Notes: generated by a model not told the origin, from the letters alone. Positions 1 through 9,279 are shown, counted from the first letter of the stretch. The stretch: 64,000 nt of DNA from Cryptosporangium arvum DSM 44712 (GCF_000585375.1 NZ_KK073874.1:4278001-4342000), one strand, 5' to 3'. Numbers and translations: made by a program.

Positions 1-1
1 G

Positions 2-3000
2 ATCGGCGCTCCGATCCAGAACCTGACCCTGTACGTGCTCGACGACCGGCTCCGGCCGGTACCGGTCGGGCTGCCCGGGCAGCTGTACCTCGCCGGGGTG
101 GGCCTGGCCACCGGGTACCTGAACCGGCCCGCGCTCACCGCCGAGCGGTTCGGCCCCGACCCGTTCGGCCCGCCCGGCTCCCGGATGTACGCGACCGGGG
201 ACCTGGCCCGGTGGCGGCCGGACGGCACCGTGGACTTCCTCGGGCGGATCGACAGCCAGGTCAAACTGCGCGGCCTGCGGATCGAGCCGGGGGAGATCGA
301 GGCCGAGCTGCGGCGTCAGCCGGGGGTGCGGGAAGCGGCCGTCGTCGTCCGCGAGGACCACCCCGGCGACAAACGCCTGGTCGCCTACCTGGTGGCGCCC
401 GGGGGAGTGGACGACGCGGCGCTGCGCACCGCGCTGCGCGGTGCGCTGCCCGACCATTTCGTGCCGGCCGCGTACGTGGAGCTGCCGGCCCTGCCGCTCA
501 CCCCGAGCGGCAAGCTCGACCGGCGGGCGCTGCCGGCCCCGGTGGTCCGGCGCGACGCGTCGACCGCACTGGTGGAACCGCGGACCGACACCGAGCGGCT
601 GATCGCCGGCCTCTGGTCCGAACTGCTCGGCGTCGACACGCTCGGCATCGACGACGACTTCTTCGACCTGGGCGGGCACTCGCTGATCGCCACCCAGGTG
701 GCGGCGCGGCTGCGCCGGGTCGCCGCGGGCGGGGTCTCGGTACTCGACCTGTTCGCGTACCGCACGATCCGCGAGCTCGCGGCGTTCGTCGAGCAACCGG
801 CGCGGGCACGGGGGCCGCGCCGGTTGCTCAACGAGCTCACCCGGCCCGTCCCGGCCGACCAGCGCGTGGCCACGCTGGTCTGCGTCCCTTACGGCGGCGG
901 CAGCGCGGTCGTCTACCAGCCGCTGGCCGACGCGCTGCCGGCCGGGTGGTCGCTGTACTCGGTCGCGATCCCCGGCCAGGACATCGGGCTGCGCGAAGAC
1001 CCGCTGCCGTTCGACGAGCTGGCCGCGCGGTGCGTCACCGAGGTGATCGAGCGGATCGAAGGGCCGGTGGTGATCTACGGGCACTGCGGGGTGGGCTCCT
1101 CGCTGGCGGTGGAGACGGCCCGGCGCCTGGAGGCGGCCGGCCGGGCGGTCGAGGCGGTCTACATCGGCGCGGTGTTCCCGTTCGCGCGCCCCACCGGCCG
1201 GGTGTCGTCGCTGCTCTCGACGATCGCCGGGCGCGAACGTCTGCTCGGCAACCGGGTCTACGAGAACTGGCTGCGGTCGATGGGCGTCGACATGGCCGAG
1301 CTGGATCCGGCCGAGTCGGACGTGATCGTCGCGAACATGCGGAAGGCCTCCGAGATCGCCGAGGAGTACTTCACCGGGTTGTTCGCCGGTGGCGCCGCTC
1401 CGCTGCGGGCCCCGATCGTCTCGGTGGTCGGCAACCGCGACCCGCAGACCGAGTTCTACCAGGAGCGGTACCGCGAGTGGCACCTCCTCGGGCCGTCCGC
1501 GTCGCTCGTCGTGCTGGACGAGGGTGGCCACTTCTTCCTGAAGTACCGGGCCGCCGAGCTCGCCGAGATCGTCACCACCGTCCACCGCACCGACGAGCCG
1601 CTCCGCGACCCGGAGGGCGGCTGGAGCGTCACCGGTCGCTCGACCTCGGGCGTCGCACCGCGGCGGACGAGCGGGCCGGAGCCGAGCCTGCGGCGGTTCG
1701 GGACGGTCGCGGCGGCGCAGCTGGTCTCGATCGTCGGCTCGGCGCTGAGCGAGTTCGCGATCCCGCTGTGGATCTACACGCAGACCGGTTCGCTGGTGAA
1801 GTTCGCGACGTTCGCGGTCCTCGGCCTGGTGCCCGGGATGCTCGTCGCGCCGTTCGCCGGTGCGGTCGTCGACCGGTACGACCGGCGGCGGGTCATGCTG
1901 ATCGCCGACGCCGCGGCCGGCGGCAGCCAGGCCGTGCTGCTCGGCCTCGCGCTCACCGGTCGCCTGGGCATCGGCGCGATCTACGTGCTGCTGGTGACGC
2001 TCTCGGTCGCGCTCACCTTCCAGCGGCTGGCGTTCGCCTCGGCCGTTCCCCAGCTGGTGCCCAAGCGCTACCTCGGGCACGCCAACGGCGTCGTGCAGAT
2101 GAGCTTCGGCGCCGGGCAGTTCCTGGTGCCCCTGGTCGCGGCCGGGCTGCTGGCCACGATCGGGCTACCCGGGATCCTGCTCGCCGACGTGCTCAGCTAC
2201 GGCGTCGGCATCGCGGTGCTGCTGTTCGTGCGGTTCCCGAACACGATGGCCTGGGTGCGCCGGGAGACGTTCTGGCAGGAGGTCGTCGGCGGCTGGCGCT
2301 ACTCGCTGGGAGCCGCCGGCCTGCGCCCGGTGCTGCTGTTCTTCGCGGTGCTCAACCTCTTCATGACCCCGCTGTTCCTGCTGCTCTCCCCGCTGGTGCT
2401 GTCGTTCTCCGATCTGGACGCGGTCGCGCGCACCAGCATGGCCGGTGGCCTGGGGGCGGTGCTCGGCGGGCTGCTGATGAGCGTCTGGGGCGGGCCCCGG
2501 CACGATCGGGTGCGCGGGATGCTGCTCGTCGTCCTGGGGCTGGCGCTGTGCAGCGCGGTACCCGGTCTGCGTCCGAGCGAGTGGCTGGTGGCGGTCGGCG
2601 CGTTCGGGATGTCGTTCGGGCTCACCCTGGCCAACGGCGTCTACACGACGGTCGTCCAGGTCAAGGTGCCGCAGCGTTACCACGGCCGGGTGTTCGCCGT
2701 GAACACGGTGATCGCGTTCTCCACGATCCCGATCGGCTACGCGGTCGTGGCGCCGCTCGGCAGCGCTCTGCTCGAGCCGCTGATGGCGCCGGACGGAGCA
2801 CTGGCCGGCAGCGTCGGCGCGCTCATCGGCGTCGGCGAGGGCCGGGGGATCGCCCTGCTGTTCCTGCTCCTGGCGGCCGCGATGGTCGTGCAGGTGCTGA
2901 TCTCGCTGCGCCGGCCCAGCCTGGCGCGGTTCGACGACCGGGTGCCGGATGCGATGCCCGACGACCTGATCGGCGCGAAGGCGCTGGCGGAGAAGAAGAA

Positions 3001-3016
3001 GGAGCGACGGAGATGA
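2..3016 (+). CDS. NRPS C-terminus (A-PCP-TE) fused to an MFS exporter, 5' partial
   Basis: Final module of a nonribosomal peptide synthetase; the reading frame is already open at base 2, so condensation and most of the adenylation domain lie outside the window. Counting from base 2: the end of the A domain shows [20 protein letters not shown] and TPSGKLDRR; the PCP has LGGHSL with the phosphopantetheine Ser at about residue 227; a thioesterase follows (about 290-530) with GHCGVG, Asp480 in GNRD and His510 in GGHFFL, so the nucleophile position is Cys362, not Ser. From about residue 563 to 980 there is a complete MFS permease (EntS/MFS_3 type, RYDRRR loop) in the same uninterrupted frame. The role would be peptide release and export from one polypeptide. 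The stop overlaps the MbtH start as ATGA. The domains are clear; the product is unknown. Confidence 0.93.
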   Translation: MGAPIQNLTLYVLDDRLRPVPVGLPGQLYLAGVGLATGYLNRPALTAERFGPDPFGPPGSRMYATGDLARWRPDGTVDFLGRIDSQVKLRGLRIEPGEIEAELRRQPGVREAAVVVREDHPGDKRLVAYLVAPGGVDDAALRTALRGALPDHFVPAAYVELPALPLTPSGKLDRRALPAPVVRRDASTALVEPRTDTERLIAGLWSELLGVDTLGIDDDFFDLGGHSLIATQVAARLRRVAAGGVSVLDLFAYRTIRELAAFVEQPARARGPRRLLNELTRPVPADQRVATLVCVPYGGGSAVVYQPLADALPAGWSLYSVAIPGQDIGLREDPLPFDELAARCVTEVIERIEGPVVIYGHCGVGSSLAVETARRLEAAGRAVEAVYIGAVFPFARPTGRVSSLLSTIAGRERLLGNRVYENWLRSMGVDMAELDPAESDVIVANMRKASEIAEEYFTGLFAGGAAPLRAPIVSVVGNRDPQTEFYQERYREWHLLGPSASLVVLDEGGHFFLKYRAAELAEIVTTVHRTDEPLRDPEGGWSVTGRSTSGVAPRRTSGPEPSLRRFGTVAAAQLVSIVGSALSEFAIPLWIYTQTGSLVKFATFAVLGLVPGMLVAPFAGAVVDRYDRRRVMLIADAAAGGSQAVLLGLALTGRLGIGAIYVLLVTLSVALTFQRLAFASAVPQLVPKRYLGHANGVVQMSFGAGQFLVPLVAAGLLATIGLPGILLADVLSYGVGIAVLLFVRFPNTMAWVRRETFWQEVVGGWRYSLGAAGLRPVLLFFAVLNLFMTPLFLLLSPLVLSFSDLDAVARTSMAGGLGAVLGGLLMSVWGGPRHDRVRGMLLVVLGLALCSAVPGLRPSEWLVAVGAFGMSFGLTLANGVYTTVVQVKVPQRYHGRVFAVNTVIAFSTIPIGYAVVAPLGSALLEPLMAPDGALAGSVGALIGVGEGRGIALLFLLLAAAMVVQVLISLRRPSLARFDDRVPDAMPDDLIGAKALAEKKKERRR

Positions 3017-3201
3017 GCAACCAGCGGCAGTACGAGGTCGTCCTGAACCTCGAGGAGCAGTACTCGATCTGGCCGACCGACTACGACCGGCCCGCCGGGT
3101 GGCGGGCCGAGGGCACGGTCGGCACCCGGCAGGAGTGCCTCGACCACATCGACGGCGTCTGGACCGACATGCGCCCGCTGAGCGTCCGGGGGGCGTCGTA
3201 G
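3013..3201 (+). CDS. MbtH-like NRPS accessory protein
   Basis: A 62-residue protein carrying the MbtH signature: [10 protein letters not shown] near the N-terminus, PAGW, then [16 protein letters not shown]. MbtH proteins bind NRPS adenylation domains and support their folding and activity. The ATG overlaps the stop of the upstream NRPS (ATGA), and the next gene begins right after its stop, so it is translationally coupled. Length and conserved Trp residues are typical. Longer in-frame extension upstream runs antisense-like through the NRPS and is not credible, so the ATG at 3013 is chosen. Confidence 0.96.
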   Translation: MSNQRQYEVVLNLEEQYSIWPTDYDRPAGWRAEGTVGTRQECLDHIDGVWTDMRPLSVRGAS

Positions 3202-3522
3202 ATGGACGCGACCGAATCGACGGTCGCCCGGATCTGGACCGACCTCGGCCTGCTCCCCACGTCGGCCGACGACGATTTCTTCGCGCTCGGCGGGCAGTCG
3301 CTGACGCTGGTGCGGTTCCTCGCCCGGGTACGCGAGGAACTCGGCCTGGAGCTGCCGGTGGACGCGCTGTTCGAGTCCGACCTGACCGTCCGGGCCGCGG
3401 CGAACGTCGTCACGACGGCCCGGCTGGACAGCGCCGACGCCGACGAGCTCGCGCGGGCGCTCGCCGAGCTCGACGGGATGTCCGAGGCCGAACTGTCGGC
3501 GCTGCTGGCCGAGGGCGGGTGA
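3202..3522 (+). CDS. Stand-alone acyl/peptidyl carrier protein
   Basis: A 106-residue discrete carrier protein. The 4'-phosphopantetheine attachment motif is DDDFFALGGQSL with Ser at about residue 33, followed by the usual helical region. It starts at the base after the MbtH stop and ends 3 nt before the glycosyltransferase. The C-terminal 35 residues are an acidic, Ala/Leu-rich helix beyond the normal carrier domain. A free carrier protein beside E1/E2 dehydrogenase-like genes recalls the discrete carriers that receive glycolicacyl or related C2 units in naphthyridinomycin- and quinocarcin-type pathways; that role is inference. It could instead hold an amino acid for modification in trans. 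Confidence 0.92.
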   Translation: MDATESTVARIWTDLGLLPTSADDDFFALGGQSLTLVRFLARVREELGLELPVDALFESDLTVRAAANVVTTARLDSADADELARALAELDGMSEAELSALLAEGG

Positions 3523-3525
3523 CGG

Positions 3526-4707
3526 ATGCGGGTACTGCTCGCGCAGAACATGCGCTACCGGCCCGGGCACGGGGGAGCCACCAAGTCCAACCGGATCTGG
3601 CTGGAACAGCTGGCCGCCGCGGGGCACCGGTGCGTGGCCGTGACGCCCGGCGACGCCGACGCCGTCCGCGTCGACAACGGGGTGGAGGTGCACACCGTCT
3701 CCACCGGCGCCCGGCTGGCTCCCGCGGTGGTCGCGGTCGCGGCCGCCGAGCGTCCGGACTGGACCCTCGTGCCCTCCGACGACCCGGGTCTGGTGATGCT
3801 CGGCACCGCGCTGCGCGCCACCCCCGGGCGGGTCGTGTACCTGCTGCACACCCTCCAGCAGGCTCCGTTCGGGCCGCGGTCGTTCTACCCGGGCGGCTCC
3901 GGGGCGGCGCTGGTCCGGCGCTGCGCCGCGGTGGTGGCCGTCAGCCGCACCGCGCAGGAGTACGCGGCCCGCTGGGCCGGTCTGGACGCGACGCTGATCC
4001 ACCCCGACGTCTACGGCTCCGGCCCGCACCCGCGGCTCGGCCGGCCGGACGCCGGTGCGGTGACGCTCGTCAACCCGTGCGGTATCAAAGGGCTCGACGT
4101 CCTGCTCGGGCTCGCCGACGCCGAGCCGGACGTCCCGTTCCTCGCGGTGCCGACGTGGGGCACCGACGCCGCCGAGCGGGCCGAGCTGGCGCGCAGGCCG
4201 AACATCGCGCTCGCCCGGCCGGTGGACGACATCGCCGACCTGCTGGCCCGCACGCGCGTCCTGCTGATGCCCTCGCTCTGGGACGAGACGTTCGGCTACA
4301 CGGCGGTGGAGGCCATGCTGCACGGCGTGCCGGTGCTCGCCGCCGACGTCGGCGGGCTGCGTGAGGCGAAGCTCGGTGTGCCGCACCTGCTGCCGGTCCG
4401 GACCATCGAGGCCTACCGGCCGCAGCGCGCCGACGAGCCGTATCCGCGGCCGGTCGTCCCGCCCCAGGACGTGACCCCGTGGCGCACCGCGCTGCGCCGG
4501 CTCCTCGACGATCCGGCCGGCTACACCGCGCTGGCCGACCAGGGCCGGCGCGCGGCGGCGGAGTTCGTCGCCGGTCTCGACGCCCGGGCCCTGGAGCGGT
4601 GCCTCGCCGGGCTCACCCCCGCGCCGGCGCGGCCGGCCACCGCACCCGACCCGGTCCGGCAACGCGCGCTGGCGGCCCTGCTCGCCCGGCGGAAGGTGAC
4701 GACGTGA
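3526..4707 (+). CDS. GT-B fold glycosyltransferase (GT4-like)
   Basis: A 393-residue cytoplasmic glycosyltransferase. The N-terminal domain has a Gly-rich acceptor loop (RPGHGGATKSNR), and the C-terminal donor domain shows PSLWDETFGYTAVEAMLHGVPVL in overlapping form, that is the E-x7-E arrangement of GT4 retaining enzymes, followed by ADVGGLRE. It probably glycosylates the cluster product or an intermediate; donor and acceptor cannot be read from sequence. It lies in the same operon as the NRPS, with a 3-nt gap upstream and a GTGA overlap with the E1alpha gene downstream. Confidence 0.85.
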   Translation: MRVLLAQNMRYRPGHGGATKSNRIWLEQLAAAGHRCVAVTPGDADAVRVDNGVEVHTVSTGARLAPAVVAVAAAERPDWTLVPSDDPGLVMLGTALRATPGRVVYLLHTLQQAPFGPRSFYPGGSGAALVRRCAAVVAVSRTAQEYAARWAGLDATLIHPDVYGSGPHPRLGRPDAGAVTLVNPCGIKGLDVLLGLADAEPDVPFLAVPTWGTDAAERAELARRPNIALARPVDDIADLLARTRVLLMPSLWDETFGYTAVEAMLHGVPVLAADVGGLREAKLGVPHLLPVRTIEAYRPQRADEPYPRPVVPPQDVTPWRTALRRLLDDPAGYTALADQGRRAAAEFVAGLDARALERCLAGLTPAPARPATAPDPVRQRALAALLARRKVTT

Positions 4708-5618
4708 ACTCCGACGACCTGCGGACGATGCTGCTGATCCGCCACTTCGAGCTCGCACTGCTCGACCTGTTCGCCCGGGGCGAGGTGCACGGGACGACGC
4801 ACACCTGCCTCGGTCAGGAGGCCGTGCCGGTCGCGCTGAGCCCGCTGCTCGACCCGGATGACTTCGTCTTCAGCAACCACCGGGGCCACGGCCACTACCT
4901 GGCCCGCTTCGACGACCCGGCCGGGCTGCTCGCCGAGATCCTCGGCCGGGACGGCGGGGTCAGCGGAGGCGTCGGTGGGAGCCAGCACCTGCGGCGCGGC
5001 CGGCACCTCTCGACCGGCGTCCAGGGGGAGAGCCTGCCGGTGGCGGCCGGGACCGCGCTGCACCTGGCCCGCTCCGAACCCGGCCGGCTGGCCTGCGTCT
5101 ACGTCGGCGACGGCAGCTGGGGCGAGGGTGCGATGTACGAGGCGCTGAACATGGCGGCGCTGTGGCGGCTGCCGCTGCTGGTCGCGGTCGAGCACAACGG
5201 GATCGCGCAGAGCACGCCGACCGCCGCGGCGATGGCCGGCACGATCGCCGGCCGCGCCGCCGCGTTCGGCGTCGAGCACCTCCACGTCGACGCGACCGAA
5301 CCCGGCGTCGCGCGGCTGCGTACCGCGCTGGCCGCACCGGTGGAGCGCGTGCGCCGGGGAGCGGGGCCGCTGGTGGTGGAGTTCGCGACCCGGCGTACCG
5401 GCCCGCACAGCAAGGGCGACGACTCCCGCCCGGCCGGGGAGCTCGACCGGTTGCGGACCCAGGACTGGTACGCCCGGCTCGACGGGCCGGAGTTCGACCG
5501 GCTCGACGCCGAGCAGCGCGCCCGGGTCGCCGCGGTGGTCCGTGACGTCACCGCCCGCCCCCCGGCCACCGGCCGCGTCGCCGCGGAGGTGGAGCAGTGG
5601 CAGCCCGTCAGCGTGTAG
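4704..5618 (+). CDS. Pyruvate dehydrogenase-like E1 alpha subunit (ThDP)
   Basis: A 304-residue thiamine-diphosphate-dependent E1 alpha subunit. The ThDP/Mg site is seen as VGDGSWGEGAMYEALNMAA (GDG...N pattern), and the N-terminal region has the RGHGHYLARFDDP loop and GGVGGSQHL typical of acetoin/branched-chain/pyruvate E1 alpha. The start is GTG 4704, overlapping the upstream stop (GTGA). It is shorter than primary-metabolism E1 alpha (about 320-400 residues). The location inside an NRPS operon, with E1 beta and E2 but no E3, suggests transfer of a ketose- or pyruvate-derived C2 unit to a carrier protein, not catabolism. That is inference from the quinocarcin/naphthyridinomycin precedent. 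Confidence 0.9.
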   Translation: MNSDDLRTMLLIRHFELALLDLFARGEVHGTTHTCLGQEAVPVALSPLLDPDDFVFSNHRGHGHYLARFDDPAGLLAEILGRDGGVSGGVGGSQHLRRGRHLSTGVQGESLPVAAGTALHLARSEPGRLACVYVGDGSWGEGAMYEALNMAALWRLPLLVAVEHNGIAQSTPTAAAMAGTIAGRAAAFGVEHLHVDATEPGVARLRTALAAPVERVRRGAGPLVVEFATRRTGPHSKGDDSRPAGELDRLRTQDWYARLDGPEFDRLDAEQRARVAAVVRDVTARPPATGRVAAEVEQWQPVSV

Positions 5619-6610
5619 CCGAGCACCTCAACGGCGCGCTCGGCGCCGCACTCGCCGCCGACGACCGGCTCTACCTGCTCGGCCAGGACATCACCGACCC
5701 GTACGGCGGCGCGTTCAAGATCACCCGGGGGCTCTCCACCCGCTTCCCGCGCCAGGTCGTCGCGACGCCGATCAGCGAGGCCGGCCTGGTCGGGCTGGCC
5801 AACGGCCTCGCGCTGGCCGGCAACCGGGCGATCGTCGAGATGATGTTCGCCGACTTCGTGACGCTCGCCTTCGACCAGATCGTCAACTTCGCGGCCAAGT
5901 CGGTGAGCATGTACGGGCAGCGGGTGCCGATGCCGGTCGTCGTGCGGTGCCCGACCGGCGGCCGCCGTGGCTACGGCCCGACGCACAGCCAGAGCCTGCA
6001 GAAACACTTCCTCGGCGTGCCCGATCTGGACGTCTACGAGATCAGCCCGTTCCACGACTGCGTGGACCTGTTCGCGGGCGTGCTGCGCCGCGGGGTGCCG
6101 GCCGTGGTGTTCGAGGACAAGGTGCTCTACACCGGGCTGCGGCGGCCGCCCGGCACCGCCGACGACCTGTTCCGCTACGACCTGGCCGGGCCGTGGCCGG
6201 GAACCGCGGTGGCCCGGATCGCCGGGATCGACACGCCCGACTGCGTGCTGATCACCCCGGGCGGCGTCGCCGAGCGCGCGCTGGTGGCGATGCGTGAGCT
6301 GCTGATCAGCCGGGAGATCAGCTGCGAGCTGTACGTGCCGGCCCGCCTGGACGCCACGGCGCTGGAACCGATCCTGCCCGCCGCCGCCCGGGCCGGTCAG
6401 GTCGTGATCGTCGAGGACGGGACCGCCGGTGGCACCTGGGCGGCCGACCTCGCGCACCAGCTGCACACCGCGCTGTGGGGACAGCTGAGCCGGCCGGTCC
6501 GGGTCGTCTGTGCGGCCGACCGCGTGGTGCCGGCCGCCGCCCATCTGGAGGAGGAGGTCCTCGTGCAGGCCGCAACCATCAGCGCGACCGTTCAGCGGGG
6601 TCACCGGTGA
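5597..6610 (+). CDS. Pyruvate dehydrogenase-like E1 beta subunit
   Basis: A 337-residue partner of the preceding E1 alpha, with the transketolase pyrimidine-binding domain (GQDITDPYGGAFKIT; TPISEAGLVGLANGLAL, where the conserved Glu activates ThDP) and a C-terminal transketolase domain (LITPGGVAERAL). GTG 5597 is the start, giving a 22-nt overlap with the E1 alpha gene. The stop overlaps the E2 start as GTGA. Together the alpha and beta chains would form the heterotetrameric E1 that makes a hydroxyethyl- or dihydroxyethyl-ThDP intermediate and passes it to the lipoyl arm of the next gene product. Confidence 0.9.
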   Translation: MAARQRVAEHLNGALGAALAADDRLYLLGQDITDPYGGAFKITRGLSTRFPRQVVATPISEAGLVGLANGLALAGNRAIVEMMFADFVTLAFDQIVNFAAKSVSMYGQRVPMPVVVRCPTGGRRGYGPTHSQSLQKHFLGVPDLDVYEISPFHDCVDLFAGVLRRGVPAVVFEDKVLYTGLRRPPGTADDLFRYDLAGPWPGTAVARIAGIDTPDCVLITPGGVAERALVAMRELLISREISCELYVPARLDATALEPILPAAARAGQVVIVEDGTAGGTWAADLAHQLHTALWGQLSRPVRVVCAADRVVPAAAHLEEEVLVQAATISATVQRGHR

Positions 6611-7731
6611 CCGAGATCCGCATCCCCCGGCTGAACTCCAACGACACCGAGTACACGCTGGTCGAGTGGCTGGTGGCGACGGGTGAGCCGGTACGGCCGG
6701 GTGACCTGGTCGCGACCGTCGAGACGTCGAAGGCGACCGAGGACCTGACCTGCGCCGGCGCCGGCGTGCTCCAGCACCTGGTCGCCGCGGGCACCGAGTG
6801 CGCGGTCGGCGAGGTGATCGCCACGGTCCTGCCGGTCGGGACCCGGGTGAGCGCGTCACCGGCCGGGGTGTCACCGGCCGGGGTGTCACCGGCCGGGGTG
6901 TCACCGGCCGGGGTGTCACCGGCCGAGGTCGAGCCGATCATCACCGAGCCCGCGCGCCGGGCGATGGCGGAGCGGGGCATCGGCCTCGCCGCGGTCCGGG
7001 CCCTCGGCCGGCCGGTGATCCGGGTGGCCGACCTCGACGCGCTGGACCCGGCCGGACCCGGCCGGGTCGAACCGCTGTCATCCGTGCAGCAGGCGGTGGC
7101 CGCCGTGGTCAGCGACTCGCACCGGTCCGTGCCCGCGGGTTTCGTCGCGATCGAGGTCCCGGTCGACGCCGCGCTGCACCAGGCCCGCGAGCTCACCCGG
7201 ACCCACCGCTGCCTGATCGGCCTGACCGAACTGGTGATCGCGGCGCTCGGCACCGTCGCCGAGCGGTTCCCGCAGTGCTTCGGCGCCTACGTCGAGCCCG
7301 GCGCGGTCCGCCTCCCCGACCGCGTCGACGTCGGGGTGACGATCGACATCGGACTGGGGCTGCACGTCCCGGTGATCCGGGACGCCGCCGCGAAGCCGGT
7401 CGCGGTGATCGCGAAGGAGCTCATGGCCCACCGGCTCACCGCGATGCGCGGCAGTTTCCGCGCCACCGATCTGACCGGAGCGAACGTCCTGCTGGCCCTG
7501 CACACCGACGACGGCGTGACGACGGCCGTGCCGATCGTGCTCCCGGGCACCGTCTGCGCGGTCTCGCTCGCCGGTGTCCGGCCGGTCCTGCGGCTGGACG
7601 CCGACGGCGCCCCGGTGACGCACACCGTGGTGTCGCTGGGCGTGGCCTACGACCACCGGGTCGTCAACGGGGCCAAGGCGGTCGAGTTCCTGCGTGCGGT
7701 CCGGGAGGTGCTGCTCGCACCGGTTCGCTGA
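6607..7731 (+). CDS. E2 acyltransferase-like protein with lipoyl domain and repeat linker
   Basis: A 374-residue E2 component. An N-terminal lipoyl domain carries the lipoylation Lys in VETSKATEDL. It is followed by a flexible linker built from five SPAGV-type pentapeptides, a peripheral-subunit-binding-like segment (EPARRAMAERGIGLAAVRALG), and a 2-oxoacid-dehydrogenase acyltransferase domain. The catalytic motif, normally DHRxxDG, reads YDHRVVNG: the His is kept but the Asp is replaced by Asn. The protein may therefore use an altered acyl acceptor, such as the neighbouring carrier protein in place of CoA (inference). It is the last gene of the cluster before decayed regulators; no E3 is present here. 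Confidence 0.88.
   Translation: MTEIRIPRLNSNDTEYTLVEWLVATGEPVRPGDLVATVETSKATEDLTCAGAGVLQHLVAAGTECAVGEVIATVLPVGTRVSASPAGVSPAGVSPAGVSPAGVSPAEVEPIITEPARRAMAERGIGLAAVRALGRPVIRVADLDALDPAGPGRVEPLSSVQQAVAAVVSDSHRSVPAGFVAIEVPVDAALHQARELTRTHRCLIGLTELVIAALGTVAERFPQCFGAYVEPGAVRLPDRVDVGVTIDIGLGLHVPVIRDAAAKPVAVIAKELMAHRLTAMRGSFRATDLTGANVLLALHTDDGVTTAVPIVLPGTVCAVSLAGVRPVLRLDADGAPVTHTVVSLGVAYDHRVVNGAKAVEFLRAVREVLLAPVR
6856..6930 (+). repeat. Five tandem 15-bp repeats encoding the E2 linker
   Basis: Four identical 15-bp units (TCACCGGCCGGGGTG) run from 6856 to 6915, and a fifth, diverged in its last third, ends at 6930. Each encodes Ser-Pro-Ala-Gly-Val in frame. Unit length is a multiple of three, so copy-number change would lengthen or shorten the flexible lipoyl-arm linker without a frameshift. 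Confidence 0.95.
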
Positions 7732-7833
7732 TCGGCCGCCCGGAGCGCGGACTCGTTCGCTTTCCGGCTGGTCACTGACCGTCACCGAGCGGCATCATGG
7801 AGCCATCGATTCGGAACGGAAGCGGCGGACGAG

Positions 7834-8203
7834 GTGACGACGACGGCCTCCACGATCGACCTGTGGTCACGCCCCTCCCGGCGCAGGTCGGCGGCGGGGT
7901 CGTGCGGGTGCCGTGGAGGCGCTGGAGAACCTCGCCGGACCCCGGGCCGGGGCCCGGTGCGTCGCGCGGGTCTCCGGACCGGCCCTCCGCGCGGCGTTCC
8001 GGGAGCAGTACGGCACCACCCCTACCGGCTACCTGCGACGGGTCCGAATGGACGGCGCTCACCGCGACCTGCTGGCCGCGGGCCCCGCGCGGACCACGGT
8101 GGACCAGGTCGCCGCCCGGTGGGGCTTCGCCGACGGCGCCCGGTTCGCGGCGTACCACCGGCGCCACTACGGTGTGCCGCCCAGTCGCACGCTCGGAACC
8201 TGA
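7834..8203 (+). pseudogene. Decayed AraC-family regulator (HTH remnant)
   Basis: The only coherent piece is an AraC-type DNA-binding domain from about 7913 to 8203, including FREQYGTTPTGYLRRVRM and VDQVAARWGFADGARFAAYH. A plausible original start (GTG 7834, reading TTTASTIDLWSRP) lies in a different frame, and no ligand-binding domain of normal size (about 200 residues) fits before the HTH. This indicates deletion plus frameshift. It sits just after the biosynthetic genes. Residual transcription is possible, but a functional AraC protein is unlikely. Confidence 0.6.
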
Positions 8204-8234
8204 CGCCACCGGCTTCCTCAGCGCAAGGACATCC

Positions 8235-9164
8235 ATGGTCGAACCACCCTCCAGCCGTCTGCCGCAACGCTCCCAGCGCATCGCCTCCGATCCGGACGAG
8301 GCCCGCGCGGTGCTGACCGAGGCGTTCGGCGCGCGGCTCCGGGTCGGTGGTGTCGCCGGGCGGGACTGGGCGTGAGTATCCGGAGCGTGCGGGCCGGCGA
8401 CGTCTACGTCGGCAACCGTCCCCGGGTGCGGTGGACACCCGGTCGGAGGACTTCGCGGTGCGGGTCGTGGGGCTGCCGGTCACGCTCCTCGCCGAGACCG
8501 CGGGCGCGTCGCCCACCCGGACACGCTGCGTCGCGCGGTCGCCTACATCGAGGCCGACCCCGACCTCGACATCACGGTCGCGGACATCGCGCACGCCGCG
8601 CACGTGACCCCGCGGACCGTCCCGATCGCGTTCCGCCGCCACCTGGGCACTACGCCGATGGCCTACCTGCGGCGGGTGCGTCTCGACCGGGCGCACGCGG
8701 ACCTGCTGGCCGCCGTGCCGGGCGAGGGTGCGACCGTGGCCGGCGTCGCCGCCCGCTGGGGCTACGGCCAGCCCGGGCGGTTCGCCGGCGACTACCGTGC
8801 CGCCTACGGCCGGCTCCCGTACCGGATGGCCCGGGCCCGGCTGATCAACACGATGGTGGGCCACGAGGCCGAGACCGGGGCCGACCTCGCCACCGCCCGG
8901 GAGCTCGTCGCCCGGTTGGCCACCCACGTCACCCGGCTGCGCGTGGCCACCGCCGCCTGTGCGGCCCCGCCGGTCGCACACCCGGCGGAACCGTGCGCGT
9001 TGCTCGACGAGCACGCGCGGGTCCTCCGGGCCGTGGCCGGGATCGTCGAGGCGCTGGGGTCCCTCGCCACCGCCGGCCGGCGACGGCGCGACGACCTGGA
9101 AGCCGAGGTCGTCGAACTGCGCGGCAGTGCCCACCGGCTCAGCGCCTGCGTGACCGCGGCCTGA
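8235..9164 (+). pseudogene. Second decayed AraC-family regulator, several frameshifts
   Basis: Pieces of one AraC-like gene lie in successive frames: an N-terminus from ATG 8235 (SDPDEARAVLTEAFG, as in AraC ligand-binding-like domains), a middle part at about 8430-8500 (VDTRSEDFAVRVVGLPVTLL) in another frame, and from about 8505 a complete AraC HTH (LRRAVAYIEADPDLDITVAD ... GTTPMAYLRRVRLDRAHADL) in a third. The open tail after the HTH (to 9164) is an Ala-rich helical stretch. The HTH closely resembles that of the preceding remnant, so the pair may be a degraded tandem duplication. A GTG at 8604 could still produce a truncated HTH protein. Confidence 0.6.
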
Positions 9165-9279
9165 CCGCGGCGGTGGGATACGTGCCTTTCGGCCCGGAGT
9201 GGTGCGCGATAAACGAAACGTGGGCTCGACACTATGCTGCGTCGGGCAGGATGGACATCAGCCGACGGAAGGCAGGGGA

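Noticed and set aside
2737-4758. Long open frame on the minus strand across the NRPS/PCP/glycosyltransferase region
   Set aside because: It is antisense to well-supported genes, its translation is Arg/Gly/Pro-rich low complexity, and such frames are expected in very GC-rich coding DNA.
6856-6930. Short tandem repeats considered as CRISPR or regulatory iterons
   Set aside because: Units are 15 bp, contiguous with no spacers, in frame, and encode a protein linker.
8604-9164. AraC HTH frame considered as an intact regulator
   Set aside because: The HTH continues upstream of the GTG in the same frame and the ligand domain lies in other frames, so the intact part is a fragment.
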